This document shows, in pieces, positions 18,990 through 28,468 of a DNA stretch of 64,000 nucleotides. The stretch is from Clostridium_X cadaveris (GTDB taxonomy: Bacteria; Bacillota; Clostridia; Clostridiales; Clostridiaceae), in assembly GCF_039521325.1 (NCBI RefSeq), contig NZ_BAAACD010000004.1; one strand, written 5' to 3'. The position numbers and the translations under genes are program-made. A model generated the notes under the pieces. That model was given only the letters and a program-made list of their open reading frames with translations. It was not told where the DNA came from and did no database searches. Every line of letters starts with the position of its first letter. Position 1 is the stretch's first letter.

Positions 18990-20342
18990 GTGTTAAGTAA
19001 ATATATTGAAAATGCTATCAGTCTACATGAAAAAGCAGATGCAATAGTTATTAGTGACAAAAATGGATATGTAGAATATTCTAAATGGCATGGAAACACA
19101 TATTTTGAATGCAAAGAAGTAGTTGGTAAGCATATTTTAGAAATTTATCCTGAGCTTACTCCAGATACAAGTACTATATTGAGAGTTTTAAAAACTGGAA
19201 AGCCTCGTATTGATGATGAGCAGAATATAGTAAATTTTAAAGGAGAAAGGATACATATAATAAGTACAACTTTGCCAATAAAAGTGAATGAAGAAATTAT
19301 AGGTACTATATGTGCCTCAGTGTTTTGTGGGAGTGATAGGGAGATACGCAGAGAAAAAATAAGCAATCAAAATAAACTATATAAATTAGATGATATTATC
19401 ACACAGAACCCTGAAATGAAGGAAATAAAAAAAAGGATATTAAAAGTGGCTAATAATAGTTCAACAGTCTTAATATATGGAGAAACTGGAACAGGAAAAG
19501 AACTTGTGGCTGAGTCTATTCACACGAGTAGCAAAAGAAAAGATAATGTTTTTATTTCTCAAAATTGTGCTGCTATACCTAACAGCCTTTTAGAAAGCAT
19601 ATTTTTCGGAACTGAGAAGGGAACTTATACTGGAGCGGAAAACAAAAAAGGTTTATTTGAATTGGCTGATAAAGGAACATTGTTTTTGGATGAAATAAAT
19701 TCTATGGATCTTATAATGCAAGCAAAATTATTGAAAGTTCTAGAGGAAAAGAAAGTTCGTAGACTTGGTGGAACAAGAGATATATATGTAGATGTAAAAA
19801 TAATATGCGCAATGAATGAGGAACCATTAAAAGTTTTAAGAAATGGAAAAATTAGAGAAGATTTGTTTTATCGTATAAGTGTAGTAAAATTTATGATACC
19901 TCCTTTAAGAGAACGGCGAGAAGATATAATGCTTTTAACAAATTATTTTATAGAACACTACAATAAGGAAATGCAAATGGATATAAGGGGAGTAAGTCAA
20001 CTCACACAAAATATATTTGAAACAAATAATTGGTATGGTAATATAAGAGAATTAAAAAATACTATAGAAAATGCTTTTAATACTGTTGACTCTGATGTTA
20101 TAACTATAAAACATGTTTCAGAGTTCTTAAATTACTATAAAAAAAATAATGATGTTGAGGATTGTAATATAGAATGGGATAATACTTCTTCTTTAAGCAA
20201 CTTAGTATCTGATTATGAGAAAAAGATAATAACTTTAGTTCTAAATGATTCTAAAAATATGGCTGATGCAGCCAAAAAGCTTAAAGTATCAAGACAAAAC
20301 TTAAGATATAAGATTGACAAATATAATATAAATTATAAATAA
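18990..20342 (+). CDS. Sigma-54-dependent transcriptional activator (PAS-AAA-Fis)
   Basis: I choose GTG 18990, which has GGGGGTGAG 6 bases upstream; an ATG at 18960 in frame has no ribosome site. The product is about 450 residues. N-terminal residues 1-110 look like a PAS sensor (DAIVISDKNGYVEYSK). The AAA+ domain has Walker A GETGTGKELVAESIH, Walker B GTLFLDEINSM and the sigma-54 contact loop as GTYTGA, a variant of GAFTGA. The C-terminal Fis-type helix-turn-helix is MADAAKKLKVSRQNLRYKI. The next two genes sit behind a good -24/-12 promoter, so this is their likely activator. The signal sensed by PAS is unknown. Confidence 0.93.
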   Translation: MLSKYIENAISLHEKADAIVISDKNGYVEYSKWHGNTYFECKEVVGKHILEIYPELTPDTSTILRVLKTGKPRIDDEQNIVNFKGERIHIISTTLPIKVNEEIIGTICASVFCGSDREIRREKISNQNKLYKLDDIITQNPEMKEIKKRILKVANNSSTVLIYGETGTGKELVAESIHTSSKRKDNVFISQNCAAIPNSLLESIFFGTEKGTYTGAENKKGLFELADKGTLFLDEINSMDLIMQAKLLKVLEEKKVRRLGGTRDIYVDVKIICAMNEEPLKVLRNGKIREDLFYRISVVKFMIPPLRERREDIMLLTNYFIEHYNKEMQMDIRGVSQLTQNIFETNNWYGNIRELKNTIENAFNTVDSDVITIKHVSEFLNYYKKNNDVEDCNIEWDNTSSLSNLVSDYEKKIITLVLNDSKNMADAAKKLKVSRQNLRYKIDKYNINYK

Positions 20343-20356
20343 AAAATTTTATTGAT

Positions 20357-20410
20357 AAAAAGGAAAAAAATTATTACAAAGTAAAATAATTTTGCCTTTT
20401 TATTTTTTTT
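20357..20410 (+). terminator. Terminator after the sigma-54 activator gene
   Basis: AAAAAGG plus an A-rich arm ending ATTATT pairs with AATAATTTTG and CCTTTTT (one bulge); a T-run follows. Confidence 0.75.
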
Positions 20411-20525
20411 ATAAAATATAAATTTTAAAATTGTTACAAAATCCTTGGGAATTATTTTATCAATAATCCAGATACAACAGGAGATTTCTTGATTAATTTT
20501 AATATTCGAATAAATCTGTCTATTT

Positions 20526-20541
20526 TGGAACTAAGCTTGCT
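20526..20541 (+). promoter_or_regulatory. Sigma-54 (-24/-12) promoter for the amidohydrolase-symporter operon
   Basis: TGGAAC-TAAGC-TTGCT: GG at 20527-20528 and GC at 20539-20540 with exactly 10 bases between, the defining spacing, and one mismatch to TGGCAC-N5-TTGC. It is about 40 bases before the start codon and directly downstream of a sigma-54 activator gene. An imperfect dyad (ATTATT at 20451-20456 with AATAAT at 20462-20467) about 75 bases upstream could be part of the activator site, but this is weak. Confidence 0.85.
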
Positions 20542-20579
20542 TGTATAAATTAAAAACATTTTATGTTAGGAGGAAATAA

Positions 20580-22208
20580 ATGGTGGCTAATTTAGTTCTA
20601 AAGAACGGAAAGATTTACACTATGGATGGTAATGTGAATGAGGCTGTTTCAATTAAGGATGACACAATTATAAAAGTTGGAACTAACAAAGAAGTAGAGG
20701 AATTTATTACTGATGAAACAGAAGTAATAGATTTGATGGGTAAAGCAGTAATTCCAGGATTTATAGATACTCATACTCATCTTGTGGGATATGGATGTTC
20801 CATAAATGCAGTTAACCTTGAAAATACTACGTCAAAAGAAGAAGTAGTAGAAAGGTGCAGAGATTTTATAAATAAAAATGATATACCAGAAGGTAAATGG
20901 GTATATGGAAGGGGATGGAATCAAAATCTATTTACGGACGAAAATACATTTCCAACAAAATATGATTTAGATAAAGTATCAATTAAGCATCCTATATTAA
21001 TAATAAGAACTTGTGGTCATATAGGAATTGCAAATACTATTGCACTAGAAAAAGTTGGTATATCAAAAAATACATTTATAGAAGGGGGACAGTTTGATAA
21101 GGGAGATGATGGCGAGCCTAATGGAGTAATAAGGGAAGCTTCTCTAGAATGGTTTAAAAAGAATAAAGGTTCTAAGCAAAGCAACAATGAAATAAAAAAA
21201 GCCATAATAGATGGTGGAAATGAGCTTATTAAATACGGAATAACATCTGTTCATACTGAGGATTCTTATGATTTAGGATATGGTGGGGATTTTGAAGATA
21301 TATATAACTCATATCAAGAGCTTATATCAGAAAAAAGACTTCCTGTAAGAATATATCAAAAGATATCGCTTCCTAAATCAATGGAAATTGATGAATTTTT
21401 AAAAGGAAATTTTAGAACAGGTATGGGAAATGAATTTTATAGAATAGGACCAATGAAACAATGGACAGATGGAACTATAGGAGCAAGAACAGCAGGAATG
21501 CTAAATGACTATAGTGATGATATTGGAAATAAGGGGTTATATTATTATACTCCTGAAGAGCTTTATGAAAATATAAAAAAGGCACATAATAATGGAATGC
21601 AAGTATGTTTACATGCAATTGGTGATGGAGCATTAGAAATGGTTTTAAATGCGTATGAAAAAGTATTTAAAGAATTTCCAAAGAAAGATCATAGACATAG
21701 AATCGTGCATTGTTTTGTGGGAAGTAATGAGCAATATAAGAGAATTGCTGATCTAAATTTAATAATAAATACACAGCCGATTTCTACTTCAACGGATATT
21801 CCTATGATGCGAAGTAGAGTAGGTGAAGAAAGGGAGAAAACCTGTCATGCATGGAATACACTAACTAAGATGGGGGTATGTATAACAGGAAGCTCTGATA
21901 TTCCAGTAGAAACACCAAATATATTTAAGGGCATATATGCTGTTGTTACAAGAAAAAATGTAGATGGAAATCCAAAAGAACCATGGTTGGAAAATGAAAG
22001 GGTTTCGGTTGAAGATGCAATTAAAATGTTTACTATAAATGCGGCTTACTCAGCATTTGAAGATAATATAAAGGGATCTTTAAAGGAAGGTAAATTAGCA
22101 GATATGATAGTTCTTGATAGAGATCCATTTGAAATAGACATAGAAGAATTAAAAGATGTTGTTGTTGAAAAAACTATATTAGGGGGAGAAATTAAGTATA
22201 GTTTATAA
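20580..22208 (+). CDS. Amidohydrolase family protein (YtcJ/AepA type)
   Basis: A 542-residue metal-dependent hydrolase of the amidohydrolase 3 group. After an N-terminal beta-sandwich segment (LVLKNGKIYTMDGN) comes the metal-binding PGFIDTHTHLVGYG, the conserved WVYGRGWNQNLF, the His ligands in CLHAIGDGA and HRIVHCF, and the late Asp in ITGSSDIPVE. Family members hydrolyse N-formyl, N-acyl or cyclic amides. ATG 20580 has TTAGGAGG upstream. It is co-transcribed with an AGCS amino-acid symporter and apparently driven by sigma-54, so the likely job is hydrolysis of an imported amino-acid derivative or small peptide; this is inference. Confidence 0.87.
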   Translation: MVANLVLKNGKIYTMDGNVNEAVSIKDDTIIKVGTNKEVEEFITDETEVIDLMGKAVIPGFIDTHTHLVGYGCSINAVNLENTTSKEEVVERCRDFINKNDIPEGKWVYGRGWNQNLFTDENTFPTKYDLDKVSIKHPILIIRTCGHIGIANTIALEKVGISKNTFIEGGQFDKGDDGEPNGVIREASLEWFKKNKGSKQSNNEIKKAIIDGGNELIKYGITSVHTEDSYDLGYGGDFEDIYNSYQELISEKRLPVRIYQKISLPKSMEIDEFLKGNFRTGMGNEFYRIGPMKQWTDGTIGARTAGMLNDYSDDIGNKGLYYYTPEELYENIKKAHNNGMQVCLHAIGDGALEMVLNAYEKVFKEFPKKDHRHRIVHCFVGSNEQYKRIADLNLIINTQPISTSTDIPMMRSRVGEEREKTCHAWNTLTKMGVCITGSSDIPVETPNIFKGIYAVVTRKNVDGNPKEPWLENERVSVEDAIKMFTINAAYSAFEDNIKGSLKEGKLADMIVLDRDPFEIDIEELKDVVVEKTILGGEIKYSL

Positions 22209-22255
22209 AAGTATTATTAATAAATAGGGGATATAAGTTAAGGGGGATTTATTAT

Positions 22256-23707
22256 ATGTATGAAGCTTTTGCCAAATTAACATCATTTTTGTGGGGGGTA
22301 CCACTGTTATCTATTATTCTTATTACAGGTTTATATATAACAATAAAAACAAGAGGTTTTCAATTTAGATATTTAGGACACATAATGAAAAGGGTATTCA
22401 AGAAAGAAAAGGATTCAGAAAGTAATTTAACGCCATTTCAGGCAGTTACAGTAGCAATAGGGGGAACTGTAGGAGTATCTAATATGAGTGGTGTAGCTAC
22501 AGCAATAGTTACAGGAGGGCCAGGCGCATTGTTCTGGCTTTGGATTGCTGCATTTTTAGGTATGATGATAAAGATGGCAGAGGTAACTTTAGCTGTATAT
22601 TATAGGGAAACAAAAACTGATGGTACTTTTAAAGGCGGACCTACTTACTATATACAGAAAGCATTAGGTGAAGAAAAAGGAATGAAATCATGGAAACCTC
22701 TAGCCATAATGTTTGGATTTGGGATAATGATGATTTACTTTATAACAATACAAAATTTTACTATATCAGAAGCCATAGGTTCTACATTTAATTTAAATTA
22801 TATGATTCCATCTGCAGTTATTATGATTTGTGCTTATGCAGTAATAATGGGAGGGCTTAAGAAAATAGGAAAAATAGCATCTTATATAGTACCTGTTATG
22901 TGCGTTTTTTATGTAGGATGTGTTCTTTATATATTAGGTTCTAATATTTCAGAAATACCACACGTCTTAGGGTTAGTATTTAAAGGAGCGTTTACTACTC
23001 AAGCAGCTGCAGGAGGATTTTTAGGGGCAACTGTAGCACAAGCAATGAGATATGGATTTTCTAGGTCTGTATTCAGTAATGAAGCTGGATGGGGAACATC
23101 ACCAATGATTCATGCTACTGCAGAAACTGACCATCCAATTAAACAGGGGATTCTTGGTGCATTTGAAGTTTTCATGGATACAATAGTTATATGTTCTATG
23201 ACTGCTTTTGTAATAATAATTACAGGCTATTACACATCTGGACTTACAGGAGCAACACTTACACTTTCTGCATTCGAATCAGTAATGGGACGAAATGCAA
23301 GAGTATTATTAGCTCTATCTATATTCTTATTTGGACTTACAACTATAACAGGATGGTATACCTATTTTGAAGTGATTATGGATCATGCTATTTCTGACAG
23401 TAATAAATTTAAATCTATAATTATGAAGCTTTTAAAATTATTATATCCAATTCCAGGATTTCTAGTTGTTGTTGTAACTGTAATTTATGGAGGTACTCCA
23501 GCTGAAATATGGACATTTGGAGATTTTACCTCAGTAATTCCTACATTTATAAATGTTTTTGCACTTCTATTAATGAGTAAGAAGTTCTTTGAATTACTAA
23601 AGGATTATAAGGCTAGGTATTTAGGTATTGGAAAAGTAGATGCTAATTTTAAGTTGTTTTATGAGGATGTAGTAAAGGAAAATGGGGAAAAAGTAGCATC
23701 AGAATAA
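22256..23707 (+). CDS. AGCS family sodium:amino-acid (alanine/glycine) symporter
   Basis: A 483-residue membrane protein with 10-11 hydrophobic segments. Family signatures are present: GGTVGVSNMSGVATAI and TGGPGALFWLWIAAFLGM, then FKGGPTYYIQ, and SNEAGWGTSPMIHATA. The usual glycine-asparagine of the first motif (GNxxG) is replaced by GTVGVSN, a small variation that may alter substrate choice. It takes up Ala, Gly, D-Ala or a related amino acid with Na+ (or H+). AGGGGGA precedes ATG 22256. It is the second gene of the sigma-54 operon; a further AGCS paralogue lies at 30370. Confidence 0.92.
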   Translation: MYEAFAKLTSFLWGVPLLSIILITGLYITIKTRGFQFRYLGHIMKRVFKKEKDSESNLTPFQAVTVAIGGTVGVSNMSGVATAIVTGGPGALFWLWIAAFLGMMIKMAEVTLAVYYRETKTDGTFKGGPTYYIQKALGEEKGMKSWKPLAIMFGFGIMMIYFITIQNFTISEAIGSTFNLNYMIPSAVIMICAYAVIMGGLKKIGKIASYIVPVMCVFYVGCVLYILGSNISEIPHVLGLVFKGAFTTQAAAGGFLGATVAQAMRYGFSRSVFSNEAGWGTSPMIHATAETDHPIKQGILGAFEVFMDTIVICSMTAFVIIITGYYTSGLTGATLTLSAFESVMGRNARVLLALSIFLFGLTTITGWYTYFEVIMDHAISDSNKFKSIIMKLLKLLYPIPGFLVVVVTVIYGGTPAEIWTFGDFTSVIPTFINVFALLLMSKKFFELLKDYKARYLGIGKVDANFKLFYEDVVKENGEKVASE

Positions 23708-23710
23708 TTT

Positions 23711-23757
23711 ATAGATATAAAGGGGTGGCTTTTAAAAGTCAGCCCTTTATCTATAAT
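23711..23757 (+). terminator. Terminator after the sigma-54 operon
   Basis: A long stem around AAAGGGGTGGCTTTT / AAAGTCAGCCCTTT with outer ATAGAT / ATCTAT pairs, a few mismatches, and an AT-rich tail. Confidence 0.6.
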
Positions 23758-23861
23758 ATTTTGATATATTGTTTTAAATAACTGATAGCTTTTTTTATAA
23801 ATGAAGAGATTATGGTGTATAATATAAGTTGTAAATGAATTTGAAAGGTGATTTGTACACT

Positions 23862-24818
23862 ATGGATTGTTTGAGAATAAAAGATTTTAATCAAGGAATG
23901 AGAATTGATGGAATATATCTTATAAAATCGTTAGATTTTAAAACCACCAATTCGAATAATAAAAAATATATAGATTTATATTTGTGCGATAAGACTGGGG
24001 AAATAAATGCGAAATTTTGGGATGCAAAAGATGAAGATAAAGATAGATTAAAAGAAAGTTTTTTAGCGAAGGTTTCTGGAGTTGTTCTTGCATGGCAGGG
24101 TTCTCTCCAGTTGAAAATAGATTCAATAAGTAATTTAGAGGATATGGAAGGTATAGACTTAGAAGAATATGTTCAGTGCGCACCTTATAGAAGTGAGGAT
24201 ATGGTCGATGCTATATATGAATATATAAATTCCATGAAAAATAAAGAGCTTAAGGATATAACGAGTTATTTTATAGAAGAAAATAAAGAGAAACTTATGT
24301 ATTATCCAGCAGCAAAAAAGAATCATCATGCGTTAAGAGGAGGACTTCTATATCATACACTTACAATGCTTAAAAGCGGAGAAGCATTGAGCAGTATATA
24401 TACTTTTTTAAATAAAGAGCTGCTATACGCAGGGATTATACTACACGATATGTGTAAGATGGATGAAATGGATAGTAATACTTTAGGATTTGTAAAAGAA
24501 TATTCAGTTCAAGGTCAATTGCTTGGGCATATATCTTTAGGAGTTGGGAAGATAGAATATGTTGGAGAAAGTTTGGGGATATCTAAAGAAATAACAATGC
24601 TTTTAAAGCATATGGTGTTGTCCCATCATTATGAACCAGAGTATGGAAGTCCAATAAAACCTATGATACCAGAAGCGGAAATGCTTCATTATTTAGATAT
24701 AATGGATGCAAGAATGTATGACATGGAAAAGGCACTTAAATCAACTTCAGTTGGAGATTTTTCAGAGAGAATTTGGTCCTTAGAAAACAGAAAAGTATAC
24801 AAACCAAATTTAGAATAA
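23862..24818 (+). CDS. yhaM: 3'-5' exoribonuclease YhaM
   Basis: I choose ATG 23862, downstream of AAAGGTGA; the ATG at 23835 lies before that site. The product is 318 residues, close to the 314 of Bacillus subtilis YhaM. The N-terminal 90 residues form an OB fold (LKSLDFKTTNSNNKKYIDLY and KFWDAKDED), and the C-terminal part is an HD metal-dependent domain with HHALRGGLLYHTLTM and LHDMCKMDEM. It trims single-stranded RNA 3' ends in mRNA turnover. It is a single gene with its own short promoter region. Confidence 0.93.
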   Translation: MDCLRIKDFNQGMRIDGIYLIKSLDFKTTNSNNKKYIDLYLCDKTGEINAKFWDAKDEDKDRLKESFLAKVSGVVLAWQGSLQLKIDSISNLEDMEGIDLEEYVQCAPYRSEDMVDAIYEYINSMKNKELKDITSYFIEENKEKLMYYPAAKKNHHALRGGLLYHTLTMLKSGEALSSIYTFLNKELLYAGIILHDMCKMDEMDSNTLGFVKEYSVQGQLLGHISLGVGKIEYVGESLGISKEITMLLKHMVLSHHYEPEYGSPIKPMIPEAEMLHYLDIMDARMYDMEKALKSTSVGDFSERIWSLENRKVYKPNLE

Positions 24819-24918
24819 GAAAATTTTATAAACAAATAGATAGCTTGCTTTACAATGTTTCTATATAATATATAATTTTAATTATGATGTAAAAATATAA
24901 AAGCAGAGGAGAAAACAT

Positions 24919-25698
24919 ATGAAAAAAAATATAAATCAGAATATGAATATATTTCAGAAAATGTATAAGAGTGTTTATGACTTTAAGAGCTATGTAAAAT
25001 TTTCGAAACTTTCTATAGGAAAGGGAATGATATATTTATTAGTTTTATCTATAATATTAGGAGTTGTAATGGCTGGGAAACAGGCTATAGCAACTAGTGG
25101 TTTTACTAAAGAATTCAAATCTACTTTTAATGAAAATATAAAAGAAATGAATCTTGCAGACAATAAACTGACAGTAAATAATGATAATTATGAAGAGATA
25201 AAGACTGAAAAGTTCATATTAATGTTAGACACTGGAAATGAAAAGACAGTTGAAGATATTAAGCAATATCAAACAGGTTTACTATTACAAAAAGACAGTT
25301 TCTATGTAAAGCCTTATGGTAAAGATGCTCAACATGTCAAGTATGAGACATTGCCTATAAAGGAAATGAATAAACAAAGTGTATTGGAGATGTCAGATCA
25401 GTATGGAGCAGTTCTTCTATACGGACCATTCATATCATATCCAATAACATTATTTTTTAGAGCAGTTTTCTATTCATTAATAATAGGTGGATTAGGAGTA
25501 ATTATAGCAAAAACTTTTGTTAAGGTAGATACTAAGTTTGCACAAAGTTATAATCTAGCTATGTATACTATAACTCCTATTTATTTATTAACATTAATAC
25601 TATTTATATTTGGATGGTTCAGCGGTATAATAATAGATGTAGCTATAGGATGTGTTTATATGTATAATGCATATAAACAAATATCAATTACAAAATAA
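24919..25698 (+). CDS. DUF1189 membrane protein
   Basis: A 259-residue protein starting at ATG 24919 behind GCAGAGGAG. The N-terminal FQKMYKSVYDFKSYVKFSK is the usual DUF1189 opening. One membrane segment lies at residues about 38-52, an extracellular-type loop of about 120 residues follows, then about three more segments at 170-250. The PH-like family function is unknown; some members are linked to envelope stress or maltodextrin clusters in other Firmicutes. Nothing in the neighbours points to a role. Confidence 0.8.
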   Translation: MKKNINQNMNIFQKMYKSVYDFKSYVKFSKLSIGKGMIYLLVLSIILGVVMAGKQAIATSGFTKEFKSTFNENIKEMNLADNKLTVNNDNYEEIKTEKFILMLDTGNEKTVEDIKQYQTGLLLQKDSFYVKPYGKDAQHVKYETLPIKEMNKQSVLEMSDQYGAVLLYGPFISYPITLFFRAVFYSLIIGGLGVIIAKTFVKVDTKFAQSYNLAMYTITPIYLLTLILFIFGWFSGIIIDVAIGCVYMYNAYKQISITK

Positions 25699-25703
25699 TA
25701 ATT

Positions 25704-25751
25704 AAAACAACATCGAGGCTTTCCATAATTTTTTAGGAAAGCCTTGTTTTA
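25704..25751 (+). terminator. Terminator between DUF1189 gene and pepT
   Basis: AAAACAA plus AGGCTTTCC (25716-25724) pairs with GGAAAGCCT (25736-25744) and TTGTTTT. It ends just before the pepT ribosome site, so pepT needs its own promoter or read-through. Confidence 0.75.
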
Positions 25752-25768
25752 AATAAGGAGGATTAAAT

Positions 25769-26998
25769 ATGGACGTAGTAAAAAGATTTTTAAAGTACAT
25801 TAGTTATGACACAAAATCAGATGATTCATCAGGGGTTACACCTAGTTCAAAGGGTCAGTTAGTTTTGGCAGATGCATTAGCAGAAGAACTTAAGTCTATA
25901 GGACTACAGGATGTTAATGTTGATGAAAATGGCTATGTTATGGGAACATTACCTTCAAATACAAACAAAGATTTAAGTACTATAGGATTTATAGCACATA
26001 TGGATACATCTCCAGACTTTTCGGGAAAGAATGTAAAACCTCAAATAATAGAAAATTATGATGGAAACGATATCGTATTGAATAAAGAATTAAACATAGT
26101 AATGAGTACAAAGGAATTTCCGGAATTAAGCCTTTATAAAGGACACAAATTAATCACAACAGATGGGACAACTTTATTAGGAGCAGATGATAAAGCTGGA
26201 ATAGCTGAAATAATAACAGCAATAGAGTATCTAACAAATCATCCTGAAATAGAGCATGGAACAATAAAAATTGCTTTCACTCCAGATGAAGAAATAGGCC
26301 AAGGAGCAGATCATTTCAATGTAGAAAAATTTGGAGCAAAATATGCTTATACTATAGATGGTGGAAGAGAAGGAGAATTAGAATATGAGAACTTCAACGC
26401 TGCAGGAGCAAAGGTTGAAATAAAAGGAAAGAATGTTCACCCTGGAACAGCAAAAGGAAAAATGGTAAATTCTCAGCTTATAGCAGCAGAATTACTAGCT
26501 ATGATGCCAAAGGAAGAAACTCCAGAGCATACAGAAGAATACGAAGGATTCTATCTATTATCAAATATCACTGGTTCAGTTGAAAATACAACAATGAAAT
26601 TTATAATAAGAGATTTTTTTAATGATTCATTTGAAGCTAGAAAAAATAACATGTCTAAATGGTGTGATGAAATAAACAAGAAGTATGGCGAAGGAACTTG
26701 TATTTTAGACATGAAGGATCAATATTACAACATGAAAGAAAAGGTTGAACCTGTAAAATTTATAGTTGATATAGCTTTTGAAGCTATGAAAAAATCAGAT
26801 GTAGTACCAACTATAGTTCCAATCAGAGGTGGTACAGATGGAGCAAGATTATCATTCATGGGACTTCCAACTCCAAATATATTTACTGGTGGAGAGAATT
26901 TTCACGGAAAATATGAGTACATCTCAACTCAAGCTATGGAGAAAGCAGTTCAAGTAATATTAAATATAGTTAATTTATATGTAGAGAAAAGCTTATAA
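25769..26998 (+). CDS. pepT: Peptidase T (tripeptide aminopeptidase)
   Basis: A 409-residue zinc aminopeptidase of family M20 that removes the N-terminal residue from tripeptides. Metal and catalytic motifs are AHMDTSPDFSG, LLGADDKAG, FTPDEEIGQGA, TIDGG and the late GGTDGARLSFMG; the family signature GGENFHGKYE is near the C-terminus. ATAAGGAGG lies 8 bases before the ATG. Length equals the E. coli enzyme. Cytosolic; part of peptide nitrogen use. Confidence 0.97.
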   Translation: MDVVKRFLKYISYDTKSDDSSGVTPSSKGQLVLADALAEELKSIGLQDVNVDENGYVMGTLPSNTNKDLSTIGFIAHMDTSPDFSGKNVKPQIIENYDGNDIVLNKELNIVMSTKEFPELSLYKGHKLITTDGTTLLGADDKAGIAEIITAIEYLTNHPEIEHGTIKIAFTPDEEIGQGADHFNVEKFGAKYAYTIDGGREGELEYENFNAAGAKVEIKGKNVHPGTAKGKMVNSQLIAAELLAMMPKEETPEHTEEYEGFYLLSNITGSVENTTMKFIIRDFFNDSFEARKNNMSKWCDEINKKYGEGTCILDMKDQYYNMKEKVEPVKFIVDIAFEAMKKSDVVPTIVPIRGGTDGARLSFMGLPTPNIFTGGENFHGKYEYISTQAMEKAVQVILNIVNLYVEKSL

Positions 26999-27020
26999 GT
27001 ACTAGAGAAAAGTTACGTAA

Positions 27021-27137
27021 GTGAAAAGTGAAGGATTTAGTTTAATTAGACTTGATACTTGTTGCTATAAAAATAATGATTTACAAAGAAAAGAAGTAAG
27101 GCTAGAGTTTGGATGGTTTCCAGAAGAAAAAAATTAA
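27021..27137 (+). pseudogene. Short open frame, possible gene remnant
   Basis: A 38-codon frame from GTG 27021 to TAA 27137 with balanced composition (LIRLDTCCYKNNDLQRKEV, then LEFGWFPEEKN). A stop lies directly upstream in frame and there is no ribosome site, so it is either a remnant of a larger gene or chance. I do not recognise it. Confidence 0.2.
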
Positions 27138-27173
27138 GATTTCCAGGACAATGGGATTAATAATGTTAAATTT

Positions 27174-27204
27174 AAAGTCGGCATTTTACTGCCGACTTTT
27201 TGTT
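27174..27204 (+). terminator. Terminator downstream of pepT
   Basis: A perfect 10-bp stem (27174-27183 with 27190-27199), 6-base loop, then TTTTTGTTT. Confidence 0.88.
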
Positions 27205-27297
27205 TAAAAATTAAATGAAAAATTCCAAAGGTTTATATTTTTTATTTCAATAAAATTCTATTTCTAATATTTAATAAGTCCGTATAAATTAATAATT

Positions 27298-28165
27298 TTA
27301 TCTAGATTTACCTAAGAAAAATAATGCCAAAGTATCTGGTCCAGAGTGAGCTCCTATAACTGGTCCAATAGGATTTATTATTATATCCTTAACGGTAAAT
27401 TCTTTTTTGATTAAATCTGATAAGTGTTCAGCATCATGAAGACAATCGCCATGGCTTATAAATATGATTTGCTCTTCAGGATTTTCAACTCTTTCTATCA
27501 TATGATCTAAAAGTGATTTTATAGATTTTTTTCTACCTTTTACTTTACCTAAAGGAATAAGATGACCTTCATGGTCTACGTGTAAAATTGGTTTAATATC
27601 TAAAATAGTTCCGACAACAGCTGCTGTAGCTGAAACTCTTCCTCCACGCTTTAAATGGTTTAAATCATTAACTGTAAAATAGTGATTTGTTCTAAATTTA
27701 TTATTTTCTACAAAGCTAACTATGTCATCTTTTGAAGAACCACTCTTTAATAGCTCTACAGCATAATAAACTATAAGTCCATGACCTAATGATGCGCAAA
27801 GAGAATCTATTATAGTTATATCTGCATCTGGATATTCTTCAAGAATTTGCTCTTTTGCTATAAGAGCAGAATTGTATGTTCCGCTTAAACCTGATGAAAA
27901 ACATATATATAATTGATTTTTTATCTTTTACGTATTTTTCAAAAGCTTCATGAAATCTGTAAGAATTGATTTGTCCTGTGGAAGCCATGCCTCCATTTCT
28001 TAGATAATCATAGAATTCAGCATTTTTTACAGTCTCACCCAAATCATCTATTATGTCTTTTCCTTTGAAATTTAAAATTAAACCTAAAACTTCTAAACAA
28101 TTATTGTCTTTGATATATTCTACTGGTAAGTCACAGCTTGAATCTGCTAATATTACTGTATTCAT
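27298..28165 (-). pseudogene. DegV family fatty-acid-binding protein gene, frameshifted
   Basis: The first 80 or so codons from ATG 28165 (VILADSSCDLPVEYIK and STGQINSYRFHEAF) are the start of a DegV protein. At the (AT)n run 27903-27911 the frame breaks. In another frame, reading continues as YICFSSGLSGTYNSALIAK through SLCASLGHGL, TVNDLNHLKRGGRVSATAA and GHLIPLGKVKGRKKSIKS to the stop at 27298, with no other stop. Restoring one AT unit (2 bases) rebuilds a normal protein of about 290 residues. DegV proteins bind fatty acids, and FakB members feed them to the FakA kinase. AAGGAGAG precedes the start. The break may be a true inactivation, a slippage-type switch or a sequencing error. Confidence 0.85.
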
Positions 28166-28433
28166 AATTCACTCTCCTTACAATTTAAAGAAGTATATAC
28201 TTTTGGGTATTGTTTATAACTTATTATAATATAATTTCTATAATTTAGAAAGTGACTAAGCAGTATAAAGAGGAAAGATAATAATAATTTAAGATAAATT
28301 ATAGAAATAATAGCATATATACAAAGTATTGACCAAAATTAATTAATATATATATAGAAATATATAGAAATTTATGAATTTATATTAAAATATATGTGAT
28401 AATTTAATTATTTATATAAAAAATTTTTAAAAT

Positions 28434-28462
28434 TTGAAATAGTGAATATTTAAGAATGTAAT
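28434..28462 (+). promoter_or_regulatory. Possible promoter of the 28.5-kb candidate sRNA
   Basis: TTGAAA (28434-28439), 17 bases, TGTAAT (28457-28462): 5/6 matches in each box. Confidence 0.4.
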
Positions 28463-28468
28463 GTCGAA

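Noticed and set aside
7560..25751. GGAAAGCCT-type hairpins at 7560 and 25716 as a dispersed repeat
   Set aside because: Only the 9-base stem is shared and the loops and flanks differ, so two unrelated hairpins are more likely than a repeat family.
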